A stretch of DNA of 64,000 bases from Gamsiella multidivaricata (taxonomy: Eukaryota; Mortierellomycota; Mortierellomycetes; Mortierellales; Mortierellaceae). The notes under the pieces are model-generated. The model was not told the origin of the DNA. It saw only the letters and a list, made by a program, of their open reading frames with translations, and did not search any database. Position 1 is the stretch's first letter. Each line of letters begins with the position of its first letter. Location of the stretch: assembly GCF_025024155.1 (NCBI RefSeq), contig NW_026251750.1:62001-126000 (forward strand), read 5' to 3'. Below are positions 38,101 to 48,900 of this stretch, in pieces. The position numbers and the translations under genes are program-made.

Positions 38101-40483
38101 TACCAGCCTAGTGCCCGCCGACGAGGTGCTCGAGTCTCAATTCGTTTTCGAATCCTTTGCTGGGCAGGCACAGGCGCCAACATTTGCCTCTGTCGATGAC
38201 GCCCTGCAACAGATCCTCGATATGATCTCCACTTGTGGCTACACCCTGCGCACCTTCTTGCTTGCAGTCTTTGACTCAAAAGGCACTGCTATTCGAAAAC
38301 GGGCCAGATTGTTCTACTCGAAAGGCGGTCCTGGGGCGATGGTCGATTGCTGGAGTCAAGGTCTTCGACATTCTTCGAACGACGAGTCCTTCATGACGGC
38401 CGTTACAAACACGGTTATCGATCGAGCACACACCGAACTCAATGCACTCACAGCACTCCAGAGCCTGCGACAACCGACCACCGAGATTTCCAGCGAGTCT
38501 ATCGAGAGTTTTTCGTTGGAGCATATCGAAAAGCAGCTCCAACGTACATCGCCCAATATCGTACGAGTCTTGCAAGGATTCGCACTCGCTAACCACAAGA
38601 CCTCAGACTTAGAGAACACTTCATTCGTTGCTACTATCGGCAGCTTGCTGCTGCATCATCGGAGCCAAAAGTCAAACTATTTTCAGATGATGATTGGACT
38701 CTTTTTGTACAGCACAGGCTGTCCAAAGCGTGTGGTTACAGTGCTCTCCCAGGCGGGACTATCCGTGAGCTATCAGACGATCTGTAACGCCCTCAGAGCA
38801 CTTACAAAAGCGGCCCTGGCTAAGGTGCAGTCCATGGTCTTGGAGCAGCCATGGTTCCTGGTTTACGACAATATCAACATCCCGAATAGAAAATACGACC
38901 AGCGTGGCAACAACATTGACACATTCGAGAATGGGACAACAGCAACCGTTGTGATCGGAGAAGATCTTGGCCACCCGCAGGCCCCAGCTCAGGTTCCACG
39001 GGATCCAGTAACCTTGATGGATCTCTTGCCAGATAACGAGAACCGAGCTCATTTCAGGACTGTCTCTCAATATAATCTGGTGCACGTCCTACAGCGGCAC
39101 TTCGATATTTACAACCGCCGTTGCTCGATCCGTATCCCAGCTTTGAGCCCTCTTCCAGTGAAGCGCACAGAGACATTTCCTATGCCAAGTATGAAGATCG
39201 ACCAATCAACTGTGGAAGGCAACCTGGAGATCATCGAAACGGTCATGAAGAGTGCACTCAAGCTCTCAGATGAATGGTTTGATGGTGACGTACGGGTCGT
39301 TGTTGCAGGGGACCAGCTCACCGTGTGCAGGGTAGGATCCCTAAAGAGCTTGCGTGGAACAGACATTACGAGGTTCGCTCGGATGTCATGGGCAGTGCCT
39401 TTAATGCAACTCTTCCATCTCCAAATGCTACTCTGTAGCACAATTCTTCGCACTCACTACGGATCAGTCTCGACGCCGGGATCACTGGCTTTCAATATAG
39501 CCATGCTGGAGCGCAAACGTGTCAATCTGGACACACCCGATTTTCACGCTGCAGACGAGATTCTCAGGAACACTTTCGATGCTATGGTTCAGCGATTGTG
39601 GGAGATTGAGCTGGGTACGGAGGATTTGGGAAGTTTCGGGAAGGACACGCCAAGATTGGACGACTTCATCTCTGAAATGTCCGGAACCATTCGCCGGAAG
39701 TATTTCAGCAACTCGTCTGAGCTTGCTCAACATTTCAACAATGTGGATGTCAATGCACTCTTGTTCCTCAGGGATATGAATGTCTATATCGAACTTTCGG
39801 CAGCCATCAAAGCTGGTGACATCAAGCGTATCGAGGAGACACTGAAGCTGATTGTTGTGATGTTCCAGGCAGGGGGTACCAAGAATTATGCCAAAGAACT
39901 CTTGCGTCTCAGCTATGGGATTTGCTATGCATGGACAGAGCAGGAGAAGGCCGCCATTTTATCGTCTTGGTTGGTCAACACCAAGGGCAAGGAGAATTCA
40001 TGGATTCCTGCAGACTTGTACCAGGAACACAACAACCTCTTGACAAAGACAATCCATGCGGCAAAAGGAAGCAACATGTCCTGGGAAGTACTGGCCGACT
40101 CGGTTTCAATGAACATTCGCCTGTTCTCTAGGATCGCCGAGCAAGTTGAGACACAGTACGATGTCCTCCACTACAACAGCAGCTTCCACTCAACAGTATC
40201 AGCAGAGATGGACATTCAAAAAATAACCCTGTCGCTCAAAGAACACAAGATTTTTGCTAACGCACCTCGTGAGGACTGGTCCGACTTGCCACTTGCGAAA
40301 GATCTGCTTAAAGAAGGCATGAGAAAGCTGGTTGCAAGAATGACAAGACTCGATGAGTTCATCAAAGGACTAGAACATGAGGTCGGTAACGGAGAGGCAG
40401 ATGATACAGCTGAGGATCTTGAGTTAGAACGAAGCCAGGCTGAGCAGTTTATTTCCTCATGCGTAGCTCCTATGCCGAAGTAA
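37719..40483 (+). CDS. Academ/DUF6589-like DDE transposase
   Basis: Probable transposase of the element. Exons 37719-37815, 37893-37985 and 38094-40483 join in phase to 859 aa; the first two lie wholly in the inverted repeat. Exon 3 alone is open from 38094 but has no ATG near its start, which supports the spliced start at 37719. The N-terminus is Pro/Ser-rich with a repeated D-(T/S)-PSPPA...PRVER unit and a basic QKRPRVERG patch, a likely nuclear signal. A DDE-type triad fits D322 (VYDNINIPNRK), D470 (VVVAGDQLTVCR) and E665 (GGTKNYAKELLRL). These motifs are those I associate with the fungal DUF6589 family. There is a C-terminal coiled, acidic tail. There is no frameshift or premature stop. 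Confidence 0.82.
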
Positions 40484-40554
40484 TAAAGGCCGATATGGTT
40501 GAACTACACGGGCAATACCATTCGGTTTCTATGAGTACCTAATAGAATGACCTA

Positions 40555-42282
40555 CTATCGAAGACGCTTGGTTCTTCCGTCACGGAAGCTTGAAGCATTC
40601 GAGTTCTTAAAGGGATCTCGCCGGTTTGGTATGCTCTGTGGTACTTGAGGAGCTGGGACGAGTGAAGGTTGACGAACTTCAACGGGGCTGGTATTGAACT
40701 GACTCACTTCACCATCCATTTCCTTGTTCAGGGAGATGAGAGTGCTGGCGAGATGCTCCAGCATCCATGGCTGTAGGGGCGTCCACTCAATGATAGATTT
40801 AATCGACTCCGCAGATGTGACCACAGCTGACTTCTCGCCAAGCTTATCAACAGACTCGTCTACCATCACGCAGCATTCTGTGAAAAAGTCGCAGAGTGGC
40901 GAGTAATACTTCTGGTACATCTCACGTCTCCAATCCCGTAAAGCTGCTTTGGCGAGTTCCTTTTGATGTTGTGTACGCCTTGGGGTTCGCGCCTTTTGGA
41001 TGCAAGCAGCTGTGCTGTCCTTGAAGACGACAAGACGAGGCAGATCGGACGTTTCCAGTAGGGGGTGACAAAGGTCACAGCAGTTCCCGTTAGGCAGAAC
41101 CTCATTGCCAAACACCTCGTTGAGGACCTTCCTGCGACATTCTTCTGTAGTGATATATTGGGCCAAGTGGGGATCGCCGAAAGTGGTCTCGGGTGAGGGT
41201 CGTGGTACGACTAAAATTCCTTGGCCTTGATGTTGAGGGCAGCGAGCTGCACGGCCAAGACGCTGCACCAGTGATATGATACTGGAAGGACACTTGAATT
41301 GAATGACACGAACGACATCGCTGATGTCACAGCCCATTCCAGCCGCCTCAGTAGACAGCAGCAACATGATATCGCCTTGTGCAAATTGCCTCATGATGCC
41401 TTTCTTGCAGTCTTCAGACAAGACAGAATGGTAGGCGGCAATCTTGGGCTTTAGAACATCAGACGCCAACTCTCGCAGATACGAGAGGGCTTCAGTGGTC
41501 TCAAGGCGGGTCTCGAAGTAAACGATGGTCTTCTTGACGTCGGTGGTGAGAAAATCGAGGCATCTGAGCCTCACTTTGGACTCGAAGTATCGCACTTCTA
41601 ACCTGACATTGGGGCGATCATTGCCGACGTTGAAGATGGTGACATCCTGACGGAACCGAGCCTTGCTCCTGACATCCTGCAGGGCTTTAGCCGGAAGCGT
41701 GGCAGACACAGCAACCATCGCGACTCCTGGAGGTAGCTTCGCTCGTAGATCTCCAATACGGCCATAGGACTTCCTGAATGTAGTACCCCAGGTGCTGATA
41801 CAATGAGCCTCATCCATGATCACTGCAAGCAATCGACCTCGCCAGCCATCGTTTTGCCAGAGATTTTTAAAGCGCTGGCTCTGAAATATGATCTCCGGCG
41901 TCATGAAGACCGCCCTGTAAGTTCCGTTCACAAGTTTGTTGAAGGTATCGTGTTCCAGGTGACCACCAGTGAGCATAATAGCACTGATATCCAAGTCTTC
42001 CAGCTTTTGCCGCTGCTCCTCCATTAACGCCTTGAGTGGAGATATTACGACAATGACGCGGTCGGTCCAAAGTATCAAGGGAAGAAAATACACGAGAGTC
42101 TTGCCCCATCCGCATCCAGCGATAAGTATGCAGTCTTGAGCACGGCCGATACAATCAACAACCTTAAGCTGCAAGTCCTTGGGGGTAACTTGAAATACAT
42201 CTTGGCATCGTTTAGTGGTATCCCGGGCAAGGAGAGGGCTAATGGGAAGTTGCAAATAGATAAGAGAGGAGAAGTATGCCAT
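40555..42282 (-). CDS. RecQ-like superfamily 2 DNA helicase of the transposon
   Basis: Probable helper helicase for transposition. From the ATG at 42282 (good context, CCATGG) it is 575 aa. SF2 motifs are: Walker A AGCGWGKT (about residues 55-62), MDEAHCIS (motif II, RecQ style), VSATLP (motif III) and VQRLGRAAR (motif VI). A RecQ-type zinc module follows, C..RRKVLNEVFGNE then GNCCDLC. The C-terminus is disordered and ends in a basic GRTKRLR. RQC winged-helix and HRDC domains of cellular RecQ proteins are not apparent. The TIR exons upstream would join out of frame at the mirror acceptor (42238). The protein may instead start at 42282 inside that intron, or use an AG before 42200 that restores frame. 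The start is therefore uncertain. Confidence 0.82.
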   Translation of the reverse strand: MAYFSSLIYLQLPISPLLARDTTKRCQDVFQVTPKDLQLKVVDCIGRAQDCILIAGCGWGKTLVYFLPLILWTDRVIVVISPLKALMEEQRQKLEDLDISAIMLTGGHLEHDTFNKLVNGTYRAVFMTPEIIFQSQRFKNLWQNDGWRGRLLAVIMDEAHCISTWGTTFRKSYGRIGDLRAKLPPGVAMVAVSATLPAKALQDVRSKARFRQDVTIFNVGNDRPNVRLEVRYFESKVRLRCLDFLTTDVKKTIVYFETRLETTEALSYLRELASDVLKPKIAAYHSVLSEDCKKGIMRQFAQGDIMLLLSTEAAGMGCDISDVVRVIQFKCPSSIISLVQRLGRAARCPQHQGQGILVVPRPSPETTFGDPHLAQYITTEECRRKVLNEVFGNEVLPNGNCCDLCHPLLETSDLPRLVVFKDSTAACIQKARTPRRTQHQKELAKAALRDWRREMYQKYYSPLCDFFTECCVMVDESVDKLGEKSAVVTSAESIKSIIEWTPLQPWMLEHLASTLISLNKEMDGEVSQFNTSPVEVRQPSLVPAPQVPQSIPNRRDPFKNSNASSFRDGRTKRLR

Positions 42283-42860
42283 GGTTAGAATAGTTTTTTT
42301 TCCAGTGTAGTTTCTACTGACGGCTTTTGGCACGCGTTCTACTTACGTCCTCTCTCCACACGCGGTCGTTTTTGTACAGCGCGGTCAGAGAATCGAGCTG
42401 TGGGTGATGCAGGAGGGGAGGGAGAGTCCAATACAATAACTAGGAAGTGCCGAGGTTAGAAAGGGGTAGATTTTTTTTTAAATTCGTCAACGCGTTTTGC
42501 GACGCGTTCCACTTACTCGTTCTTTCCACACGTGGTGCCCACGGCGGACTACCGTCAGCAGTGACATGCGCAGGAGGGGAGGGGGTGTCAATGTTTGATG
42601 CAGGGTTCGTCATTGGGACAGGAATGGAGTAGCTGAAGATGATTAGACTGAGATGACTGGCCGGTGCTCTGTACTCAAGGCAGGGCCACCGTGCAAGCGA
42701 AGGAGCGGACTACTCTGTTATTGCATGTTTTGCCCAGTATTACCCCTTAATCAACTTCCTTTTAAGATGTCGGCCTTGGACCCATCATTTTTTACCAGCC
42801 CCTCTGCATTGAATTGACAAATAAGGAAATTACAATAAGAGAGGGCTGGAATCGAGCCTA
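42232..42860 (-). repeat. Right terminal inverted repeat (629 bp)
   Basis: Inverted copy of 37472-38100, the same length to the base. The mirror images of transposase exons 1 and 2 fall at 42613-42517 and 42439-42347, pointing at the helicase gene. ACGCGT boxes fall at 42502, 42490 and 42332. Both genes are thus transcribed inward from the same promoter-bearing sequence. Confidence 0.92.
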
Positions 42861-42869
42861 GGGAAATTC
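42861..42869 (+). repeat. Right target-site duplication GGGAAATTC
   Basis: Direct repeat of 37463-37471 immediately outside the right inverted repeat. The pre-insertion site would have read GCGGGGAAATTCCGCCG. Confidence 0.75.
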
Positions 42870-43027
42870 CGCCGCTGTGGGAAGAGCTTTGTACGGCAAG
42901 CACCTTGTACGTGCCACTGCGCGTCTTGCCATAGGCATAGAAAGACGCGTCGCTCTTCTCCTTTATTTCATCGCTAACAGCTTTGATCTGATATAGCATG
43001 CAGCCGCATGTTTGAGTCAATGTTTCG

Positions 43028-44947
43028 CTACCTTCCGAAAGAAGGTGTAGAGGTAGACACCACGGCCCCAGGCGTTTTGACCGAGCAAGCCCGAGACGCG
43101 ACAACAATCTTATCGACCCACGGCCAATGCATCCCGAACCACCCATCCATCGCCTCGCTCACTCCTTCTTCCACATCGATCCCCGAACCCGCAATCGAAA
43201 ATTCCTTTAGCTTCTCCAACGTTGCCAGCAGCTCGATCCCTGTCCCGAGCTGCAGTCTCAAAAACGACTGCCTAATATCCAGCACCCTCAGCTGTGTTAG
43301 CAGCGACAACTGCCTGTACACCATCCGCTCTGCCCACACAGCATGGTTTGCTTTGTCGCTCTCGCTATCGTCGTTGCTCTGAGCTGATCCCTGCTCCCGG
43401 TTTAACCCTTCAGGTACTACGTCAGCCTCCACCGTAGACGTATAATACTGCAGATCCCTTGGCCCCGCGACTCCAAATGCAACCGACAATGTCTCCAAGC
43501 TTTTGCATCCCCATGGCACTAACGTGCGCGTCCTAGGATCGACCATATCCTCGACCTGCAGGGTCATTCCCTTGATGCGCAGATGTACCAATCTCGTCGC
43601 AGACTCAAGGAATTGTTGTACAGTACGACTCTGCAGCTTGCCCATATTCGCCTGCGTGAGATCCAGTCTCTTAATCTGTGGGCAGTAGTATTGGAGAGCA
43701 GTGAGCCCCACGTCTCCAAACCGAACAGATTCGACGCCTCGATGGAGAAACGTTGGCAGCTGCTCCAGTAGCAGACTATTTGGGCAGTGTATGTTGACGT
43801 TATTGTTACTGTTATTGCTGCTGTCATTGCTGCTGTCGCGCTGGTACGAATTTGTAGAGTAATGGTTGGGAGGGCCGTGCGACCTTGCAGACTGTTGGGG
43901 AGGTCGTTGTGGGAACAAACACGCATCATTCTCCCTCACAGACTGAGCAGCAGCTGAACCCAGTGCCTCGAAGTCCTCCAATGGCGAAATCTGTCCATAA
44001 TCGATCATCGTTACCGACTCAAGGTTCGGACACTGCAGCAGCAGTACCCACAGCTGCGCACTTGTTAATCCTCGAGCGTCCAACTCGAGCGACTTAAGCG
44101 AATACCCCGATCGCATCCGGCAGCCTTCCACTTCCTCCACATCATCACCAGCCCCAGTAGCACTTTTATTCCCACAACTTGCCGCTGTGAGAAATTGAGC
44201 ATTGGTCCGAATACAGCAATCCTCCAGGCTTGGAGATACCTTGAACAGCAACTCCATCGGAACCATCTCGCGTCTCATGCAGTTCGTGTTCTTCAGGCTC
44301 AATTGTCGTAGCATCGGTGATGATTGTTTGAGCGTCGTCAGAAGTGGGGTCAGCTCAAAGGGCCCATCCAGAACAAGGGACCGTAATGAGCACGCATGCT
44401 CGAAGCCGAGGTTTTGGATTGTTGAGGTTGTGGGAAAGGAAATCTGGGATGGAGCACGGTAGACGGGGTGTCCAAGGGGAGGAGGGTATCTGCGTGCGAA
44501 TGGACGGCACATATCTGGTTGGCGGACTCGTTGGCCTTGCTGTGGTTGCTGTAAAGATGGCAGCGTTGCTAATGATAGCGGTGCGCGCTCGCGGGAGACG
44601 TGATGGTATTCCCACCATTCTGTGTATTTCCACTGGAGAGAGTGGACCCAGTGAAGATTGGTACTAAGCGTCGAGAGAAAGTCAGGTTGGTGGCGGCTCT
44701 CGGAGATGGCGATGGCTCTCCAGAGACATGGGTTGAAGGTTAGATGCCAGACGGAAGAAACCAGAGTGCAGGTGTAGAGGTCGTGATGTGTGAGAAACGG
44801 AGCAAGGCATAGAAGAATATCGGGTAGGCGAAGGGCTTCGTATGTAGCTGAGTAGGATAACGATGTCGATGTGGATGATGAGGTGAATAGGGGGTTGGAT
44901 GGCGTAAGATCCGTATTCAGGGTGCATGTGTATGATGCCGGTGTCAT
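43028..44947 (-). CDS. F-box/LRR protein
   Basis: Probable SCF ubiquitin-ligase receptor. The single exon gives 639 aa from the ATG at 44947. After a Ser/Thr-rich start, an F-box lies at about residues 38-75 (LRLPDILLCLAPFLTHHD, LYTCTLVSSVWHLTFNP, LWRAI). The rest is a leucine-rich-repeat-like solenoid: SLRSLVLDGPFELTPLL, MLRQLSLKNTNC, LKSLELDARGLTSAQLW, QCPNLESVTMIDYG, YCPQIKRLDLTQANMG, LTQLRVLDIRQSFLRL. A Ser/Asn-rich loop interrupts it at about residues 345-380. The C-terminal EFSIAGSGIDVEE and ending motif are intact. It is a full-length relative of the decayed copies at 31.1-35.3 kb and sits just right of the transposon. The target protein is unknown. Confidence 0.82.
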   Translation of the reverse strand: MTPASYTCTLNTDLTPSNPLFTSSSTSTSLSYSATYEALRLPDILLCLAPFLTHHDLYTCTLVSSVWHLTFNPCLWRAIAISESRHQPDFLSTLSTNLHWVHSLQWKYTEWWEYHHVSRERAPLSLATLPSLQQPQQGQRVRQPDMCRPFARRYPPPLGHPVYRAPSQISFPTTSTIQNLGFEHACSLRSLVLDGPFELTPLLTTLKQSSPMLRQLSLKNTNCMRREMVPMELLFKVSPSLEDCCIRTNAQFLTAASCGNKSATGAGDDVEEVEGCRMRSGYSLKSLELDARGLTSAQLWVLLLQCPNLESVTMIDYGQISPLEDFEALGSAAAQSVRENDACLFPQRPPQQSARSHGPPNHYSTNSYQRDSSNDSSNNSNNNVNIHCPNSLLLEQLPTFLHRGVESVRFGDVGLTALQYYCPQIKRLDLTQANMGKLQSRTVQQFLESATRLVHLRIKGMTLQVEDMVDPRTRTLVPWGCKSLETLSVAFGVAGPRDLQYYTSTVEADVVPEGLNREQGSAQSNDDSESDKANHAVWAERMVYRQLSLLTQLRVLDIRQSFLRLQLGTGIELLATLEKLKEFSIAGSGIDVEEGVSEAMDGWFGMHWPWVDKIVVASRACSVKTPGAVVSTSTPSFGR

Positions 44948-45982
44948 TGCTAGCTCGAGAAGAGAGAGTGGTGCACCAGGACGAGAAGGAAGAATGAAAT
45001 GAAAAATGCACGCTGGCGAGTGGATGCGGAGGAAGGAAGAAAGATGGATATTGTAGAGACGAATCGATGGGTAAGGAGCAAAGGAGAAGGAGAGGAAAAG
45101 AAACGGGGAAAATCGAAAGAAATGAGATGAGAAAGGGCTCTGAAGGAGGAAGGATCCTCACGAGCAATGGCATATGAATGCTCTGGCATGAGTGTGAAAT
45201 TATATCCAAGAGAGTCAAAACGCCGCCCCACAGCTAACAAAAGGTATGCCTATTTGCGGGATGGGACTATTTTGCAGATCCGTGGAGGAGCGCAATCCAT
45301 ATATGTCAAGGCCGCGTACTGGAGAAAGAGAAAGAAAGAGAGACGCGAGAGAAGGTGGGTGTGACCCATGCTACCGGTGCTCATGTGTTTGGTCTATGCC
45401 CCGGCTAGTGCATTCTTTTTTTGCACGCGCTCACTCGCTGCATGCATGTATGTAAAAAAGAATGATTCAGTAGGCTGACCAAAGGCGGAATCCACAATTA
45501 TCCGTCGCGATACTCTGCCCAGCAATGCCATCCATTCACATCTGATTAACATGCCCTTACTTCTATTTTGGGTATCATAAAAACCATCTAGGCCCCTGCA
45601 TCTCGGTTCCATAAGCCTGCCTATATCTGTCTGCTCCCGGTTGCATTTCAATGCAGGTACTCAACATTGTTTGAAGTTACACAGCGCGGTTTGTGGGTCA
45701 TCGCGCATGTACTTCTAAAGGGAAAAGAAGGTGTTAATTTGATCACTTGCAGATCGGCCTTTCAAGCCAAGAAAACGTCCAGCAACGTCGTCAACAAAAA
45801 TAATAATATACTCTAGCCCCACATTGCCGCCACAACAAATACCCTAATCCAATGATACGAAACGCTCATAGTTTCTACAGCGTTTATTGCGTGCAGGAAA
45901 AAAATGCTAACAAGATGCAAGTGTGAGTGGGATGCGCTATGAAATAAAAGGGTACTATCGGGTATCGTCTGATCCCTCTATT
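44948..45982. other. Spacer between F-box gene and MAK5
   Basis: Left part (44948-45240) is the purine-skewed leader and promoter of the minus-strand F-box gene. The remaining 740 bp contain short open frames with no motif and, near 45983, the likely 3' untranslated region of the MAK5 gene. Nothing else is seen. Confidence 0.5.
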
Positions 45983-48900
45983 TTACTGAGCCTTGGTATG
46001 CTTTTTGCCTCCAGATTGCGCCTTAATATCCTCTAAAGCCGTCGACTTGACATGTGCTGGCATCAACGGGTTATGGTTCTCATGGTTCCGGAGACGATCT
46101 GCCAGGTCGCGGATGGAGCCACTGGTGATGTACTTGGCACTCGCTCCCTGCGGCATATGACGCTTCTGCAACATGCCCTTGAGCTCCGCGCGCATTGCCT
46201 TGATTTTGTTCTTGCGCCCTGTCATCGCAGAGTTGTCCTCATCCTTGTCCTTGGATTTGGGTCCTGCATTCAAAATGTCCTCGTCCAGAATAATGTCCAT
46301 GGCCTCTGCAGACTTGAGCATCCAGTCGTCTTGATGAGCAGCCTATTATATCGTACATTTTTGATGAGTGCAAGATTTACGCGGTTAGTTATATCTTCTA
46401 TCGCAACGGTCGACAGGCCTGTATGAAATGAACAAGTCCTTAAAGATGCTACCTTTTGGATGCGATGCTCCTGCTCATCAATCTTCTTGGCCAGAGCAAC
46501 GGGCTTCTTCATTTCATTGATCACGCCACGGTCAATCGGGAAATCCGCGATGCCTTTGTCCTTCTTCAGGGTCAAGCAGATCTTGCGATACAATTGCACC
46601 TCGTCCGGCCCACAGATCAACAGCGAGATACCCTCGTTCTGCGCACGAGCCGTGCGTCCACTTCGGTGGACGTAAATATCGCCGGAGCGAGGAACCTGGT
46701 AGTGGATGACATGATCAACCATGGGAATATCCAAACCACGAGCAGCTACATCAGAAGCAATCATGATAGCGCGCGGGTTCGACTTGAACCGGTCCAAGTT
46801 CTTGAGACGCTGGCGCTGCTGCATCTGCGCGTGCATTCCCAGAGCATCCACGCCCAGTAACTGCATCATTGGCACCAGATGGCGGATCGCGTCGATCGAG
46901 TTGACGAAGACCAAAGTGCGGCCAGGGTACTTCAACGTAAAGTAGTACAGGTAAAGATCCTTCTCCGCCGTCAAACAATCGATCTTGGCCTCGAGCAACG
47001 TGGACGCCAGGATCTTGTCCGAGACAATATTGACAAACGCCGGCGACTCATCATGAAATTCGATACGCTCCATCAGGTCCTCCATGGAGCCCTCTGAACC
47101 CTGCTCTGCAGACTTAGCATGGTTTCTCTTTTTGGACAGATTCAAACTGAGCTCCTGGCTGAGCGTGGCAGTAAAGATAAATGTCTGACGGTTGTGCTCG
47201 AAATCTGTCCTGGCAATCGACTTTGGTACAATGGTGCCATCCTCTGACTTGTCAACGTCGTCCTTGATATGTTGTTCCCAATCACTGGTCTTTTCACGCT
47301 TGCGCTCCAGCAGCTTAAGAATACTGGAGAGTTCCTGAAAGTGTCCTGATTCGAGCATGCGATCGGCCTCATCGAGAACCAAGAATCGGACATGGGTCAG
47401 TCGCCCGGAATATGTGGGGTTACTCGAGATCAGTTCCCAGAGACGTCCTGGTGTTGCGACAATGACGGCTGGGTTACGGTCCAGTTGGCGTGTCTGCTTC
47501 TGGACAGACATGCCTCCAACAATGGGTACGACATGGTGTCCTGTAAACTGAGTGAATGCCACCAAATGATCCTTGACCTGGATAGCCAACTCACGGGTGG
47601 GTGTCAAGATCAATGCTGTCAAGGTTTCCTTCATTGGCGTATTACTCTCTGCAGCTGCTAAGGCCTGCTGTGCAAGGAATTGAATAATTGGAAGACCGAA
47701 TGCCAATGTTTTACCGGATCCCTAAAGAACATAGAATAAACCGTATTTAGCATCATCCTTCTCCTTATAGGCGTACTTTGAAGCGGACGAAACCACTCTA
47801 TAAGTGCTAACGTACTGTTTCAGCGACACCGACAACGTCGCGTCCAGCAAGACCCAAAGGAAGAGCCTGCTCCTGGATAGGCGATGGCTTTGTGAACTTT
47901 TGCTTCTTGAGCGCATTCTGGACCATCGGCACAAAATTGTAATTGCTCCACGCAGAGATATCGAATGCTGCATTTGAGAATAATACGAACAAGAACAAGA
48001 CAGTTAATATCATCCAGCGACATGATGCGTAGAGCGCAAAGTGAACATGATCGGTAGAACATACATGTATCAACACCATCCATGGGATCATATGGCTTTT
48101 TGGGTCCTTCCTCTGCCTTTAATGATGCCATAGCGGCCTTGGCCTCCGCACGCTTTGCCTTGAGCTCTTCGACCTTGAGACGTTGCTTCTCCTTCTTGGA
48201 CAGCTTTTTGGGCTCCCCATCCTTTGCCTCCTCGGCGCTATTACTTTCCTGTGATTCGCTTTTACTGTCCTTCAACTCTGCTGTTGCAGGGGCAGCGTCC
48301 TTTGTCTTCTGATCCCTCTTTTCCTTGGTTTTCTTGGTCTTTGCGTCTGTCTTGGTAGGATGATTCTCTGCAGACTGCGGGTCTACCTCCATGTCCTGTA
48401 AGTCCGTCTTAGGCTCGGCCATGTCAGTATCTGCATCCTGCGATCCCTCTGCTCCCTGTTGCTTCTGCTGCACTAGAGCATCCTCGTCAAAGGTATCGAT
48501 GTCGTAGTACACCTCGCTATCCTTCACTGCAAGTGGTTCAGAGTGTTTGACATGTTTGCCCTTCTTTGCTGCTGCCGTCTTGGGATCATGCTGATAGACG
48601 TAGAAAGGCAAAGTTTGGATATTTGTGAACATCGTTCACTTGGATTGTAGATGGAGCTCTTTCAAATCTGCGCTCCTGAAAAATATATCTCACCTTAAAG
48701 ACCACAGTCCTTCCTGTCTCTTCAGTGCCTACATAGTCCACCTCCACACCGTCCAACTCCTCGAGGCACAAAAATCCTTCCATATCGTCCATTATCATGC
48801 CATCAGTCTCAACAGGTGTCCATCCCCAATCGTCTAGCTTTCCATAGTCTGCAACGACGATCTGACCCTGTGATTTCTTGCCTCCTACATTATTATTTTT

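Larger units (their letters stand above)
37472..42860. mobile_element. Complete Academ-like DNA transposon with transposase and RecQ-like helicase
   Basis: A 5,389-bp element bounded by 629-bp terminal inverted repeats and by a probable 9-bp direct duplication of host DNA. The outer ends read TAGGCTCGATTCCAGCCC. Inside are two tail-to-tail genes: a DDE transposase of DUF6589 type (+) and a RecQ-like superfamily 2 helicase (-), with 71 bp between their stop codons. This gene pair matches what I recall of the AcademH lineage of the Academ superfamily (transposase plus SF2 helicase, in fungi and animals). Coding frames are intact and the repeats showed no differences where compared, so the copy is probably young and possibly autonomous. 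It lies between the ADE2 promoter and the 3' end of an F-box gene. Superfamily placement is by motif memory, not search. Confidence 0.88.

Noticed and set aside
40555..42282. Helicase as a cellular RecQ gene captured by chance
   Set aside because: It lies wholly between matched TIRs, faces the transposase symmetrically, and lacks the RQC winged-helix and HRDC parts of cellular RecQ enzymes.
37472..42860. Helitron, Crypton or KDZ/Zisupton identity for the element
   Set aside because: There is no Rep/HUH or PIF1-type helicase, no tyrosine recombinase, and the element has long TIRs with a target duplication. The RecQ-like helicase plus DUF6589-like transposase fits Academ better than KDZ.
42841..42860. 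tRNA-like GGGCTGGAATCGAGCC at the transposon end
   Set aside because: It is the TIR terminus and is present inverted at the left end; no cloverleaf can be built.
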